Assembly: GCF_002813325.1 (NCBI RefSeq)
Contig: NZ_PHUG01000001.1
Coordinates: 5,890,001 to 5,954,000 of the forward strand
DNA from: Janthinobacterium sp. 64
GTDB lineage: Bacteria; Pseudomonadota; Gammaproteobacteria; Burkholderiales; Burkholderiaceae_D
DNA: 64,000 nucleotides
Direction of reading: 5' to 3'
Shown here: piece after piece, positions 46,764 to 56,625 of the stretch
Layout of the letters: each line of letters opens with the position of its first letter
How positions within the stretch are numbered: position 1 is the stretch's first letter
The notes under the pieces: generated by a model
Database searches by the model: none
Seen by the model: only the letters and a program-made list of their open reading frames with translations
What the model was told of the DNA's origin: nothing
Made by a program: the position numbers and the translations under genes

Positions 46764-47492
46764 TCAGCCTAGCCGAGCGTGCAGGTCCAGCGCATTGAAC
46801 AGGGCGGCCCCGGCCGCCGTGTTGTCGAAGATGCACCAGCTGTCCGCATGCGCTGGTGTGCGCAATTCTCCGGCCAGCATCGCCAGGTAATCGGCAGGGT
46901 AGTCCGAGTAATAGATGGTCGGGCTGCCGTGCAGGCGGAGGTAGGCGATATCCGTGGTCGGCACATGCGGGCCCGGCTGGCCAGCGGGCGGATCGGCGCG
47001 CACGCGGGTGATGTGCTGCATCTTCAACAGCTCGGTCGCGTCCGCCGCGAACCAGCTGGCGTGGCGCGCTTCGCAAGCGAGCATGCCGTCGAAGCGCTGG
47101 CGCAGCGCATGGAAAAATGCGGCGGCCACGTCCCCATCAAAGCGCAGGCTGGGCGGCAGCTGCACCAGCACGCAGCCCAGTTTATTCCCCAATTGCATGA
47201 CTTCTCCCGCAAAACGCGCCAGTTCGGCCGCACTGTCGCGCAAACGCCGTTCGTGCGTGATGCTGCGCGGCAATTTCACGCTGAAGCGGAAATGTTCGGG
47301 CACGCTGGCGGCCCAGCGCGCATACGTGGCGGGTTGGTGCGGACGGTAGAAGGAGCTGTTGATTTCCACGCAGTCCAGCACCTGGGCGTAGCGCTGCAGA
47401 TGGCTGCCATCGACGGGGAAGTGGCTGGCGGCGGCGCTGGAAAGGCTCCAGCCGGCCGTGCCGATGTAGGGTGTGGAAAAGGGCGTGTGCAT
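46764..47492 (-). CDS. DUF72 domain protein
   Basis: 242 residues. A TIM-barrel-like DUF72 protein: IGTAGWSLSSAAASHFP at the N-terminus, LQRYAQVLDCVEINSSFYRPH, and a DIAYLRLHG segment near the C-terminus. It is conserved in many bacteria with no proven activity. It lies between the GntR operon and lpxH, same strand as both. Confidence 0.88.
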   Translation of the reverse strand: MHTPFSTPYIGTAGWSLSSAAASHFPVDGSHLQRYAQVLDCVEINSSFYRPHQPATYARWAASVPEHFRFSVKLPRSITHERRLRDSAAELARFAGEVMQLGNKLGCVLVQLPPSLRFDGDVAAAFFHALRQRFDGMLACEARHASWFAADATELLKMQHITRVRADPPAGQPGPHVPTTDIAYLRLHGSPTIYYSDYPADYLAMLAGELRTPAHADSWCIFDNTAAGAALFNALDLHARLG

Positions 47493-47561
47493 GGCGCCAT
47501 TACAGCAAGGCCAGGCGGGCGCGGCTATCGGACAAACGCCCGTACCGCCGTCGGCGCAAGC

Positions 47562-48323
47562 CTAGTCGATGATGTCGCCGCTCAGGTCGTGGCGCGTGAT
47601 ATTGCCGCGTCCATCGATGGCGATCCAGCCGCCGCGTGCTTGTTCCGGCGGCGTCACGTCGCATTCCCAGTCGGGCAAGACATAGCGCAAGGTTTCGTCA
47701 ACTTTATGCACGGCAGGGCGGTGCGTGTGGCCGTGGATCATGATGGTGCTCGCCTGTTCGGCAAACACTTGCGCGACAGCATCGGGGGTGACATCCATGA
47801 TCTCCATGGATTTTTCGCCATTGTGTTCGCGGCTGCTCTGGCGCAAACCGTCGATGATGGCCTTGCGCTGCGCCAGCGGCATGGCCAGGAACTGTTTTTG
47901 CCAGGCGGGCTGGCGCACCATGGCGCGAAACTCCATGTATTGCACGTCTTTCGTGCATTCGGCGTCGCCATGCAGCAAGACGATGCGCCGGCCGGCTATC
48001 GTGGCCACATGCGGTTCGCTGAGCAGGGTGGCGCCGGCGGCGGCGGCAAAGCCGGAGCCGACAAGAAAGTCGCGGTTGCCGGCGATCCAGTAGACGTGCA
48101 CGCCAGCATCGCTGACGGCGCGGAGGGCGGCCGTCATGCGCGCATTGAACGGGTCTTCCAGGTCATCGTCGCCGGCCCAGTATTCGAACAGGTCGCCTAA
48201 TAGATACAGCGCTTGCGCATATTGTGCATGGTGTTCCAGGAACGAAAGAAACGCCGCGCTGGTGCGCGGGTGCGAGCTCTGCAGATGCAGGTCGGAAATA
48301 AAGAGTGCGGCAGGCATTGTCAT
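47562..48323 (-). CDS. lpxH: UDP-2,3-diacylglucosamine diphosphatase LpxH
   Basis: 253 residues. Calcineurin-like metallophosphoesterase motifs in order: ISDLHLQ, LGDLFEYWAGDD, AGNRDFLVG, LLHGDAE and IHGHTHRPAVH. It releases UMP from UDP-2,3-diacylglucosamine in lipid A synthesis at the inner membrane face. It is downstream of the two cyclophilin genes on the same strand. Confidence 0.95.
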   Translation of the reverse strand: MTMPAALFISDLHLQSSHPRTSAAFLSFLEHHAQYAQALYLLGDLFEYWAGDDDLEDPFNARMTAALRAVSDAGVHVYWIAGNRDFLVGSGFAAAAGATLLSEPHVATIAGRRIVLLHGDAECTKDVQYMEFRAMVRQPAWQKQFLAMPLAQRKAIIDGLRQSSREHNGEKSMEIMDVTPDAVAQVFAEQASTIMIHGHTHRPAVHKVDETLRYVLPDWECDVTPPEQARGGWIAIDGRGNITRHDLSGDIID

Positions 48324-48403
48324 CGTTCAACGCTCCCAAAAAGTGATGTGCATGGAGAGGCGAAAACGCTGCAATGCCTGTTATTCATGATGCCAAAGCC
48401 TGA

Positions 48404-48895
48404 TTACGCGGCTTCGACCTTCTCGATGATGACGTCCGTCACTGGCACATCGGCGAACATGCCGGCGCGCGAGGTTTTCACGGCGCGGATGGCGTCGACG
48501 ACTTCCTTGCCTTCGGTGACTTTACCGAACACGGCGTAGCCCCAGCCGTCCTGGCCTGGGTAGTCGAGGAAGCTGTTGTTCTTGATGTTGATGAAGAACT
48601 GGGCCGATGCCGAGTGCGGGTCCGACGTGCGGGCCATGGCCAGGGTGTAGGTATCGTTTTTCAAGCCGTTCTTGGCTTCGTTTTCCACGGTGGTGTCGGC
48701 TGGCTTTTGTTTCATGCCTGGCTCGAAACCGCCGCCCTGGATCATGAAGCCATCGATGACGCGGTGGAAAATCGTGTTGTCATAGTGACCGGCTTGCATG
48801 TAGGCCAGGAAATTGGCCACCGTTTTCGGTGCTTTTTCGGCGTCCAGTTCAGCGGTGATCTTGCCCAGATTGGTGGTGATGATGACGGAGGTCAT
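48404..48895 (-). CDS. ppiB: Cytoplasmic peptidyl-prolyl isomerase PpiB
   Basis: 163 residues, cyclophilin fold with [19 protein letters not shown] (Arg and Phe catalytic), MARTSDPHSASAQFFIN and YAVFGKVTEG. No signal peptide, so it is the cytoplasmic paralogue. It follows ppiA by about 70 bases on the same strand. Confidence 0.95.
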   Translation of the reverse strand: MTSVIITTNLGKITAELDAEKAPKTVANFLAYMQAGHYDNTIFHRVIDGFMIQGGGFEPGMKQKPADTTVENEAKNGLKNDTYTLAMARTSDPHSASAQFFINIKNNSFLDYPGQDGWGYAVFGKVTEGKEVVDAIRAVKTSRAGMFADVPVTDVIIEKVEAA

Positions 48896-48966
48896 GATGA
48901 TCCTTAATAAATTAGATGAAGAATGATTCGACGGCCCCCATGGTTCAGGGCCGCAAAAACGCTATT

Positions 48967-49605
48967 TTACAGTTTTGCGGGCGCTGATTTGAGTAAAGTC
49001 GCCGATTCGATCACCACGGGGGTGACGGGCACGTTCTGGTGCGGGCCCTTGTCCGTCACGGGCACGGCCTTGATCTTGTCGACCACGTCCATGCCACTGA
49101 CGACTTTGCCGAACACCGTGTAGCCGAAGCCGTCGCGGCCAGGGTAGTTGAGCGCGCCGTTATTGTTGACGTTGATGAAGAACTGCGACGTGGCCGAATG
49201 CGGGTCGCCCGTGCGCGCCATGGCGATGCTGTAGGTGGCGTTCTGCAAGCCGTTTTGCGCTTCATTTTTGATCGGCGCCTTGGTGGCTTTTTGCTTCATG
49301 TTCTTGTCGAAGCCGCCGCCCTGTATCATGAAGCCGTCGATGACGCGGTGAAAGACGGTGCCCTTGTAGTAACCGCTTTTGACATACTGCAAGAAATTGG
49401 CCACGCTTTGCGGCGCCTTTTCCTGGTCCAGTTCCAGCACGATCTCGCCCATGCTGGTTTTCAGGGCCACGTGCGGCGTGGGGTCGAGGGTAGCCGCAGC
49501 GGGTGCGGGGGCGGCTGCCACGACGGCGCTGCCCAGGGTGAGGCCGGCAAACAGGGTGCAAAAGCGGGCCAGGAAAGACAGGCGTTTCGATTTGATTTCT
49601 TGCAT
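48967..49605 (-). CDS. ppiA: Periplasmic peptidyl-prolyl isomerase PpiA
   Basis: 212 residues: a signal peptide (hydrophobic 10-31, cleavage near [11 protein letters not shown]) and a cyclophilin domain with [36 protein letters not shown] and [10 protein letters not shown]. It is about half identical to PpiB by eye, so the two arose by duplication; it acts in the periplasm. cysS is divergent upstream. Confidence 0.93.
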   Translation of the reverse strand: MQEIKSKRLSFLARFCTLFAGLTLGSAVVAAAPAPAAATLDPTPHVALKTSMGEIVLELDQEKAPQSVANFLQYVKSGYYKGTVFHRVIDGFMIQGGGFDKNMKQKATKAPIKNEAQNGLQNATYSIAMARTGDPHSATSQFFINVNNNGALNYPGRDGFGYTVFGKVVSGMDVVDKIKAVPVTDKGPHQNVPVTPVVIESATLLKSAPAKL

Positions 49606-49883
49606 GAAGGTGTCCTTGATCGTTATTTTTCTCTAAACTTGCTTTAATTGTAAAGAACTGAAAATTTGCTTGAGCAGTGTAAAAACCTGATCCATATCGG
49701 GCCAGTATGGTTTTTATCAATGTTATACTTGACCGCTAACGCCCTAATTCTAACAAACAAGAACAACACTATAGTGGCTTGACCAGTCTTGGCGCACACG
49801 GCAGTTCAGTGGCGCGGCACCCCCGGTGTCCGCGCCTGTCTGTCGTTTTGCCAGGCTGGTGGCCGCTCCACTTGCAAAGTACG

Positions 49884-51281
49884 ATGAGCAATCTAAAGAT
49901 TTACAACACCCTGGCTCGCGAGAAGCAGGTATTCGTCCCGATGGAAGCTGGCAAGGTACGCATGTACGTCTGCGGCATGACCATCTACGATTATTGCCAT
50001 ATCGGCCATGCGCGCATGATGATGGCGTTCGACGTCATCTACCGCTGGCTGAAAGCGTCCGGTTTCGACGTCACCTACGTGCGCAACATTACGGACATCG
50101 ACGACAAGATCATCCGCCGCGCCGTGGAAAACGGCGAGACGATTTCCCAGCTGACGACGCGTTTCACCCGCTACATGGATGAGGACACGGCCGCGCTGGG
50201 CATCTTGACGCCCGACCACACGCCGCGCGCCACGGAATACGTGCCGCAGATGCTGCGCCTGATCGAGCAGCTCGAAGCGAAGGACCTGGCTTACCAGGGT
50301 GCGGATGGCGATGTCAATTACGCCGTGCGCAACTTCCCCCACTATGGCAAGCTGTCGGGCAAGTCGCTCGACGACCTGCGCGCGGGCGAGCGCGTGGACG
50401 TGAACACGGGCAAGCGCGATCCGCTCGACTTCGTGCTGTGGAAATCGTCAAAAGAATCCGAACCGGAAGAAGTCAAATGGGATTCGAAGTGGGGCCGCGG
50501 CCGCCCGGGCTGGCATATCGAGTGCTCTGCCATGTCCTGCGCCTTGCTCGGTGAACAGTTCGACATCCATGGCGGCGGCGCGGACTTGCAGTTCCCGCAC
50601 CACGAAAACGAGATCGCCCAATCCGAAGGCGCGTTCGGCCATGCCAGCGTGAATTACTGGATACATAATGGTTTCGTGCGTCTGGACAATGAAAAAATGT
50701 CCAAGTCGCTCGGTAACTTCTTCACCATCCGCGAAGTGCTGCAAAAGTTCGATGCCGAAGTGATCCGCTTCTTCATCCTGCGCGCGCACTACCGCAGCCC
50801 CTTGAATTACTCGGACGTGCACCTCGATGATGCGCGCCTGTCCCTGACCCGCTTGTACACGGCGCTGGCCGACGTGGCGGCGGAAGAGGGCGCCATCGAC
50901 TGGAGCGAAGCGCATGCCGTGCGCGTGCGCGAAGCGATGGACGACGATTTCAACACGCCGCTGGCCGTGGCCGCCCTGTTCGACCTGGCAACGGAAGTGA
51001 ACAAGAGCAAGTCGCCGGCCCTGGCGCGTCAATTGAAGGGCCTGGCGGGCGTATTCGGCTTGCTGGAACGCACGCCGCAGCAATTCCTGCAGGCGACCGT
51101 CGGCGCTGCCGCTGGTGGCCAGGATGAAGCGGCTGGCATCGAAGCGGCCATCGCGGCGCGCAGCGCGGCGAAAAAGGCGCGCGACTTTGCGCAGTCCGAC
51201 AAGATTCGCGCCGAATTGTTGGCGGCGGGCATCATTCTCGAAGACAAGCCTGACGGCTCGACCAACTGGCGCCGCGCATGA
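49884..51281 (+). CDS. cysS: Cysteine-tRNA ligase
   Basis: 465 residues. Class I synthetase with HIGH in [18 protein letters not shown] in [12 protein letters not shown] and zinc ligands in [16 protein letters not shown] and FPHHENE. It charges tRNA-Cys. The start ATG 49884 gives the canonical [10 protein letters not shown]; the frame is open to 49779 but the extra segment has no match. Its last bases overlap the glycosylase gene (ATGA). Confidence 0.98.
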   Translation: MSNLKIYNTLAREKQVFVPMEAGKVRMYVCGMTIYDYCHIGHARMMMAFDVIYRWLKASGFDVTYVRNITDIDDKIIRRAVENGETISQLTTRFTRYMDEDTAALGILTPDHTPRATEYVPQMLRLIEQLEAKDLAYQGADGDVNYAVRNFPHYGKLSGKSLDDLRAGERVDVNTGKRDPLDFVLWKSSKESEPEEVKWDSKWGRGRPGWHIECSAMSCALLGEQFDIHGGGADLQFPHHENEIAQSEGAFGHASVNYWIHNGFVRLDNEKMSKSLGNFFTIREVLQKFDAEVIRFFILRAHYRSPLNYSDVHLDDARLSLTRLYTALADVAAEEGAIDWSEAHAVRVREAMDDDFNTPLAVAALFDLATEVNKSKSPALARQLKGLAGVFGLLERTPQQFLQATVGAAAGGQDEAAGIEAAIAARSAAKKARDFAQSDKIRAELLAAGIILEDKPDGSTNWRRA

Positions 51282-52000
51282 TGCCTACGTCCAGGGAAAA
51301 CGGGGAAGCCCCCAAGGTGACGGACTTGGCGCAAGTGATCCAGGTGCCGCCCTACTGGGAAGAGGCGAAGATCGAGCTGATGAAGCGCGACCGCATCATG
51401 AAAAAGCTCATCCCGCAATTTGGCGACCTGCACCTGGTCGGCCATAGCGACCCGTTTACTACCCTGGCCCGTTCGCTGGTGGGGCAGCAGATCACGCCCA
51501 AGGCGGCCGATGCTGCCTGGAAAAAGCTGCTGCTCGCTTGCCCGAAATGCACGCCCTCGCAAGTGCTGAAGGCGGGCGCCGAGCAACTGTCCGCCTGCGG
51601 CTTGTCCAAACGCAAGACCGAATACATCCTCGACCTGGCCGATCATTTCAAGGCCAAGCGCGTGCACGCGAGCCAGTGGGACCAGATGGATGACGAAGCC
51701 GTCATCGCCGAACTGGTGCAGATCCGCGGCATCGGCCGCTGGACAGCCGAGATGTTTTTGATATTTAATCTGTTACGGCCGAATGTCTTGCCGCTCGACG
51801 ACCCCGGTTTGATCCAGGGCATCAGCGTCAATTATTTCTCCGGTGAACCAGTTTCCCGCAGCGATGCGCGCGAAGTTTCCGCCAATTGGGAACCGTGGCG
51901 CACCGTGGCGACGTGGTATTTGTGGCGCAGTCTCGACCCTGCAGCCGCCCCTGCCGCACCCGATGCAGCCCCCGGCGCAGCAGCCGGTACGGTAAAATAA
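51278..52000 (+). CDS. AlkA-type DNA-3-methyladenine glycosylase (HhH-GPD)
   Basis: 240 residues. Helix-hairpin-helix motif [18 protein letters not shown] with the catalytic Asp in [11 protein letters not shown] 15-20 residues later, and the region [18 protein letters not shown] at the front. It removes alkylated bases. The C-terminus carries an Ala/Pro-rich tail. Overlaps cysS and ends 54 bases before accA; these three are probably one operon. Confidence 0.92.
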   Translation: MMPTSRENGEAPKVTDLAQVIQVPPYWEEAKIELMKRDRIMKKLIPQFGDLHLVGHSDPFTTLARSLVGQQITPKAADAAWKKLLLACPKCTPSQVLKAGAEQLSACGLSKRKTEYILDLADHFKAKRVHASQWDQMDDEAVIAELVQIRGIGRWTAEMFLIFNLLRPNVLPLDDPGLIQGISVNYFSGEPVSRSDAREVSANWEPWRTVATWYLWRSLDPAAAPAAPDAAPGAAAGTVK

Positions 52001-52054
52001 ACATAGATGACGCCGCGCGCCCTGGCGCCGTGGCCGGTAAAACCTGGAGGTACA

Positions 52055-53029
52055 ATGACTAAAACGACTTTCCTCAATTTTGAACAGCCGATCGCGGAAC
52101 TCGATTCCAAGATCGAAGAGTTGCGCTTCGTGCAAGACGATTCGGCCGTCGACATCTCGGAAGAGATCGACCGCCTGGCCAAGAAGAGCCAGCAGCTGAC
52201 CAAGGATATCTACGCCAAGCTGACGCCGTGGCAAGTGGCGCAGATCGCGCGCCACCCGCAGCGCCCCTACACCATGGATTACGTGAATGAAATCTTTACT
52301 GATTTCCACGAATTGCATGGCGACCGCAGCTACGCGGACGATCTGTCCGTCGTCGGCGGCCTGGCCCGCTTCAACGGCCAGCCGTGCATGGTCATCGGCC
52401 ACCAGAAGGGCCGCGACACGAAAGAGCGCGCCCTGCGCAATTTCGGCATGCCGAAGCCGGAAGGCTACCGCAAGGCCATGCGCCTGATGAAAGTGGCTGA
52501 AAAGTTCAACTTGCCCATCTTCACCTTCGTCGACACGCCAGGCGCCTTCCCCGGCATCGACGCGGAAGAGCGCGGCCAGTCGGAAGCGATCGGCCACAAT
52601 CTGTACGTGATGGCCGAACTGAAAGTGCCGCTGATCGCCACCATCATCGGTGAAGGCGGTTCCGGCGGCGCGCTGGCCATCGCCGTGGGCGACGCCGTGC
52701 TGATGCTGCAATACTCGACCTACGCCGTGATCTCGCCGGAAGGCTGCGCCTCGATCCTGTGGAAGAGCGCCGAGCGCGCCTCCGACGCGGCCGAAGCACT
52801 GGGACTGACTGCCCACCGCCTGAAAGCCATGGGCCTGATCGACAAGATCATCAACGAACCGCTGGGCGGCGCCCACCGCGATCCGAAACAGATGGCCACC
52901 TTGCTCAAGCGTGCACTGGCCGACACCCTGCGCCAGTTCCACGGCATGAAAACCAAGGACTTGCTGGCCGCGCGCCATGAAAAACTGCTGAGCTACGGCA
53001 AGTTCAAGGAAACGACGCCGAGCGAGTAA
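52055..53029 (+). CDS. accA: Acetyl-CoA carboxylase carboxyltransferase subunit alpha
   Basis: 324 residues, typical. N-terminal [18 protein letters not shown] and the carboxyltransferase core with [36 protein letters not shown] (two parts) and [15 protein letters not shown]. With AccD it transfers CO2 from carboxybiotin to acetyl-CoA, starting fatty acid synthesis. CTGGAGG is 5 bases before the ATG at 52055. Confidence 0.98.
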   Translation: MTKTTFLNFEQPIAELDSKIEELRFVQDDSAVDISEEIDRLAKKSQQLTKDIYAKLTPWQVAQIARHPQRPYTMDYVNEIFTDFHELHGDRSYADDLSVVGGLARFNGQPCMVIGHQKGRDTKERALRNFGMPKPEGYRKAMRLMKVAEKFNLPIFTFVDTPGAFPGIDAEERGQSEAIGHNLYVMAELKVPLIATIIGEGGSGGALAIAVGDAVLMLQYSTYAVISPEGCASILWKSAERASDAAEALGLTAHRLKAMGLIDKIINEPLGGAHRDPKQMATLLKRALADTLRQFHGMKTKDLLAARHEKLLSYGKFKETTPSE

Positions 53030-53053
53030 TTTATTTAAACCCAACGGCAGAGT

Positions 53054-53083
53054 CTGGGGTCAGACCTTAAGGTCTGACCCCGG
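53054..53083. repeat. Dispersed GGGGTCAGACC palindrome, copy 3
   Basis: CTGGGGTCAGACC-TTAA-GGTCTGACCCCGG is a near-perfect 30-base palindrome with a TTAA loop, followed by CTTTTC. It doubles as a Rho-independent-like terminator for accA. Same core as copies 1 and 2. Confidence 0.8.
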
Positions 53084-53113
53084 CTTTTCAAGGTCTTGGG
53101 TTAAGACAACACC

Positions 53114-53159
53114 AGGGACAGCCAGCTAAACGAACCCATCCGTTTAGCCGCCTGTCCCT
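53114..53159 (+). repeat. Two-tier hairpin before tilS
   Basis: AGGGACAG (53114-53121) pairs with CTGTCCCT (53152-53159), and GCTAAACG pairs with CGTTTAGC inside. The hairpin lies just 21 bases upstream of the tilS ATG, so it may influence tilS translation or end read-through from accA. Confidence 0.5.
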
Positions 53160-53180
53160 CTTTGCATTCCCGGAGTCCGA

Positions 53181-54599
53181 ATGAAAAAGCAACAAACCGC
53201 CACCGTCGCCGACATCTTCGCCCGCGCGCTGGAAACCTGCGCGCCGCCAGCCGGCAGTTCCGTCGGCATCGCCCTGAGCGGCGGCCTCGATTCCGCGGCC
53301 TTGCTGCACCTGGCGCATGCCTGGGCGCAAGAGCAGGGCGTCAGCCTGCACGCGTTCCACGTGCACCACGGCCTGAGCCCGAATGCGGATGCCTGGCTGG
53401 CCCACTGCGAGCAGTTGTGCGCCGGCCTGGGCATCGCCTTCGAGGCGCGCCGTGTCACCCTGGAAAAGAATGCCAAGACGGGCACGGAAGAGGCGGCTCG
53501 CAAGCGCCGCTACGCGGCCCTGGGCGCGCTGTGCGCCGCGCACGGCGTGCGCCTGCTGCTCACAGCCCACCACCAAGACGACCAGGCGGAAACGGTGCTG
53601 CTGCAATTGCTGCGCGGCTCCGGCACGGCGGGCTTGTCCGGCATGGATGGCGCCAACAGCGCACCCGAGCTGCTGGGCAATCCGGATCTGGTGATGGCGC
53701 GCCCGCTGCTGCCCGTGTCGCGCAAACAGCTCGAAGCGTATGTGGCGCAGCATGCGATCGCACATATCCACGATGAATCGAACGACGATCCCCGCTTTGC
53801 CCGCAATGCTCTGCGGCACCAGGTGATGCCCGTGCTGGCGCAGGCGTTTCCCGGCTTCCAGGAGCGTTTCGCCCGCAGCGCCCAGCACGCGCAATCGGCG
53901 CAGCGCCTGCTGACGGAACTGGCGACGCAGGATCTGGCCGTGTGCCTCGATGGCGACTGCATCGAACTGGCGAAACTGCGCGCGCTGAGCGCGGACCGCT
54001 GCTACAACCTGCTGCGCCACTGGTTCGGCACGCGCGGCTTGCGCATGCCGTCGACGGCGTGGCTGGCGGAAATGCTGGCGCAATTGCTGGAAGCGCGGCC
54101 CGATGCGCAATTGCTGGTCACGCACCCGGAATGCCACGTGCGGCGCCACCGCGACCGTTTATATCTGACGCCGAAGCTCGATGACCTGGCCGGCATGCGC
54201 GAGCGTGACGACGCGGGCATTCCCGGGCTGGAGAAAGCCAGCCAGCAATTTACGTGGAAAGGCGAGGCCAGCCTGGCCTTCCCAGCGTATGGCGGCGTGC
54301 TGCATTTCGATGCGGTGGAAGCGGGTGGCCAGGGTATCGATATTGCCTGGTTGCAATCGCAAACCTTGAGCATCGATTTCCGCCAGGGTGGCGAGCGCCT
54401 GAAGCTGGCCTTGAACCGTCCCACCAAGAGCTTGAAATACCATTACCAGGCGTTTGACGTGCCCGCCTGGGAGCGCGAACGCCTGCCCCTTGTCTGTGCG
54501 GCGCAACAATTGCTGTATGCGGCTGGTATTGGCCTCGATTGCCATTGCCTGAGCTTGCTGGAGCGTCCCCGCGTCGCGCTGCGCTGGCTCTCCTGCTGA
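53181..54599 (+). CDS. tilS: tRNA(Ile)-lysidine synthetase TilS
   Basis: 472 residues. PP-loop SGGLDS at 33-38, ATP-binding core with HHGLSPNADAWL and TAHHQDDQAETVLLQ, then TilS substrate-binding (about 250-320) and TilS_C domains ending with LRWLSC. It modifies C34 of the CAU-anticodon tRNA-Ile so that AUA is read as Ile; essential. ATG 53181 has CCGGAG eight bases upstream. Confidence 0.96.
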   Translation: MKKQQTATVADIFARALETCAPPAGSSVGIALSGGLDSAALLHLAHAWAQEQGVSLHAFHVHHGLSPNADAWLAHCEQLCAGLGIAFEARRVTLEKNAKTGTEEAARKRRYAALGALCAAHGVRLLLTAHHQDDQAETVLLQLLRGSGTAGLSGMDGANSAPELLGNPDLVMARPLLPVSRKQLEAYVAQHAIAHIHDESNDDPRFARNALRHQVMPVLAQAFPGFQERFARSAQHAQSAQRLLTELATQDLAVCLDGDCIELAKLRALSADRCYNLLRHWFGTRGLRMPSTAWLAEMLAQLLEARPDAQLLVTHPECHVRRHRDRLYLTPKLDDLAGMRERDDAGIPGLEKASQQFTWKGEASLAFPAYGGVLHFDAVEAGGQGIDIAWLQSQTLSIDFRQGGERLKLALNRPTKSLKYHYQAFDVPAWERERLPLVCAAQQLLYAAGIGLDCHCLSLLERPRVALRWLSC

Positions 54600-54722
54600 G
54601 CGTAAGGACAGCCGCCACGGCCACTCTCAGGGTGGCCGGCAAGTGGCTGCCCATGCGCTCCCAACTGCATGGATTGGTTATTTCCATATGCGCAATCGGT
54701 ATGAGCTAATGCGCTTTTTAGC

Positions 54723-54751
54723 TTGTTATTTTGCATTGCGGCATGTAGAGT
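54723..54751 (+). promoter_or_regulatory. lysC promoter
   Basis: TTGTTA (54723-54728), 17 bases, TAGAGT (54746-54751) is a sigma-70-like pair about 45 bases before the lysC ATG. No lysine riboswitch structure is evident in the 196-base gap; only a GGCCAC/GTGGCC hairpin near 54618-54636 is seen. Confidence 0.55.
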
Positions 54752-54795
54752 AAAGCCCTCCTTTTTTATTCTTCTTGAGCGGAAACTTCACTCTT

Positions 54796-56043
54796 ATGGC
54801 TTTAATCGTCCACAAATATGGCGGTACGTCGATGGGCTCGACTGACCGTATCAAGAATGTCGCCAAGCGCGTTGCCAAGTGGCACGACGCTGGGCATCAA
54901 ATCGTGGTGGTGCCATCGGCCATGTCGGGCGAAACGAACCGCCTGATTGGACTGGCCAAGGAAATCATGGATCAACCCGATCCCCGTGAACTTGACATGA
55001 TCGCCTCGACAGGCGAACAAGTGTCCGTCGGCCTATTGTCGATGGCACTGCTGGCGATCGGCAAACAAGCCGTATCCTATGCTGGCTGGCAAGTCGCGAT
55101 CAAGACCGATTCCGCCTTTACCAAGGCACGCATCCAGTCGATCGATGACGAAAAAGTCAAACGCGACCTCGATGCGGGCAAGATTGTCATCATTACCGGT
55201 TTCCAGGGCGTCGACGAGCACGACAACATCGCGACCCTGGGCCGCGGCGGTTCCGACACGTCGGCCGTGGCGATTGCCGCCGCCATGAAGGCGGCCGAAT
55301 GCCTGATCTTCACGGACGTCGACGGCGTCTACACGACCGACCCGCGCGTGGTTTCCGAGGCGCGCCGCCTGAAGACCATCACCTTTGAAGAAATGCTGGA
55401 ACTGGCTTCGCTGGGTTCCAAAGTGCTGCAAACGCGTTCGGTGGAATTTGCCGGCAACTACCGCGTGCCCACGCGCGTGCTGTCGTCGCTGACCGACCCG
55501 ATGTTGCCGCTGGAAATAGAAGCCAATTCAGGCACCCTGATTTCGTTTGAGGAAGATACAAACATGGAACAAGCAGTCATCTCCGGCATCGCCTTCAACC
55601 GCGATGAAGCCAAAATCACCGTGCTCGGCGTACCCGACCGTCCAGGCGTGGCGTACCACATCCTGGGACCGGTGGCGGATGCGAACATCGAGGTCGACAT
55701 GATCATACAGAATCAGTCGGTCGACGGTAAAACGGACTTCACCTTCACCGTCTCGCGCGGCGAGTACACGCGCGCGCTGGCCGTGCTGGAAGCGAACCGC
55801 GAATCGCTGGGCGCGGCCAGCATCACGGGCGACGCGAAAGTGTCGAAACTGTCCGTCGTCGGCGTGGGCATGCGCAGCCATGTTGGCGTCGCATCGCAAA
55901 TGTTCCGTACCTTGTCGGAAGAGGGCATCAACATCATGATGATCTCCACTTCCGAAATCAAGATCTCCGTGCTGATCGATGAAAAGTACATGGAACTGGC
56001 CGTGCGCGCGCTGCATAAAGCGTTCGAGCTGGAAAAAGCTTAA
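54796..56043 (+). CDS. lysC: Aspartate kinase
   Basis: 415 residues. Kinase domain with ALIVHKYGGTSMGS at the N-terminus, GFQGVDEHDNIATLGRGGSD and DVDGVYTTDPR, followed by two ACT domains (about 265-415) with TVLGVPDRPGVAYHIL and EEGINIMMISTSEIKISVLI for feedback by lysine/threonine. It makes aspartyl phosphate for lysine, threonine and methionine. The start ATG 54796 gives the canonical MALIVHKYGG; the 54775 frame would add seven residues without a match. Confidence 0.97.
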   Translation: MALIVHKYGGTSMGSTDRIKNVAKRVAKWHDAGHQIVVVPSAMSGETNRLIGLAKEIMDQPDPRELDMIASTGEQVSVGLLSMALLAIGKQAVSYAGWQVAIKTDSAFTKARIQSIDDEKVKRDLDAGKIVIITGFQGVDEHDNIATLGRGGSDTSAVAIAAAMKAAECLIFTDVDGVYTTDPRVVSEARRLKTITFEEMLELASLGSKVLQTRSVEFAGNYRVPTRVLSSLTDPMLPLEIEANSGTLISFEEDTNMEQAVISGIAFNRDEAKITVLGVPDRPGVAYHILGPVADANIEVDMIIQNQSVDGKTDFTFTVSRGEYTRALAVLEANRESLGAASITGDAKVSKLSVVGVGMRSHVGVASQMFRTLSEEGINIMMISTSEIKISVLIDEKYMELAVRALHKAFELEKA

Positions 56044-56069
56044 ATATCTAAAAATATTGCCCCACGCCC

Positions 56070-56098
56070 TTGACCAAAGGGGGGGCAGTCGATATTAT
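56070..56098 (+). promoter_or_regulatory. Promoter of tRNA-Ser
   Basis: TTGACC (56070-56075), a 17-base spacer including seven G, and TATTAT (56093-56098), about 55 bases before the mature tRNA. It gives a strong sigma-70-like stable RNA promoter. Confidence 0.7.
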
Positions 56099-56153
56099 GA
56101 CGTTCGTCGCTGCAGCGCAGTTAGCTACAGAGACATAGTTGAGTAATCAGCTA

Positions 56154-56246
56154 GGAGACGTGGCCGAGTGGCCGAAGGCACATCCCTGCTAAGGATGCAT
56201 ACGGCTTATACCTGTATCGTGGGTTCGAATCCCACCGTCTCCGCCA
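56154..56246 (+). tRNA. tRNA-Ser(GCT)
   Basis: 93 bases with encoded CCA. Acceptor GGAGACG pairs with CGTCTCC; anticodon loop CTGCTAA gives GCT, which reads AGC/AGT; a long variable arm (ACGGCTTATACCTGTATCGT region) is diagnostic of tRNA-Ser. A terminator follows directly. Confidence 0.96.
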
Positions 56247-56255
56247 GAATCAAAT

Positions 56256-56286
56256 AAAAAAGCCTCCCCTGCGGGAGGCTTTTTTA
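56256..56286 (+). terminator. Terminator after tRNA-Ser
   Basis: AGCCTCCC (56261-56268), loop CTGC, GGGAGGCT (56273-56280) then T6. A-run on the left makes it bidirectional in form. Confidence 0.88.
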
Positions 56287-56300
56287 TTTGTCTGGACGGA

Positions 56301-56402
56301 ACGGTGGGATTCGAAGACGGAGCGCCCTGAAGGGCGCGCAGGCTCTCCGAATCGCCCATCTGCCGCGCCCCGCGCGGCCCCGTTGGCCGCGCAGCGGCCA
56401 AC
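56301..56402. other. Inverted tRNA-Ser fragment and palindromes
   Basis: Bases 56301-56315 are the exact reverse complement of tRNA-Ser bases 56224-56238 (T-loop and T-stem). It is followed by perfect hairpins GCGCCCT-GA-AGGGCGC (56322-56337) and GTTGGCCGC-GCA-GCGGCCAAC (56382-56402). The rest of 56287-56625 holds no supportable gene; a CATAAT near 56527 may serve as -10 for the chemoreceptor. Confidence 0.55.
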
Positions 56403-56625
56403 GCCGTCCCCTCATCTCAGGCAATGGCGGCCAGCGCATCCGCCGGCCTCTGCGGGCGCATGCACCGAGCGTTGCTCAGCAAGAGATTCTTTTTCACCGC
56501 ATTCAGCCCAAGCCCCTTAAAAAGTTGCATAATCAGCAAATGCCGCGCAGAAACTTCATCCTGGCCAGCGCGGCCTATGCCGGCGGCATTGACGGCATGC
56601 TCCGGACAACCGAGGGGATACGCAC

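Noticed and set aside
54600..54795. Lysine riboswitch before lysC
   Set aside because: The gap is under 200 bases and shows only one short hairpin, not the multi-helix L-box.
56189..56401. Small minus-strand frame over tRNA-Ser
   Set aside because: Overlaps the tRNA and terminator; no ribosome site.
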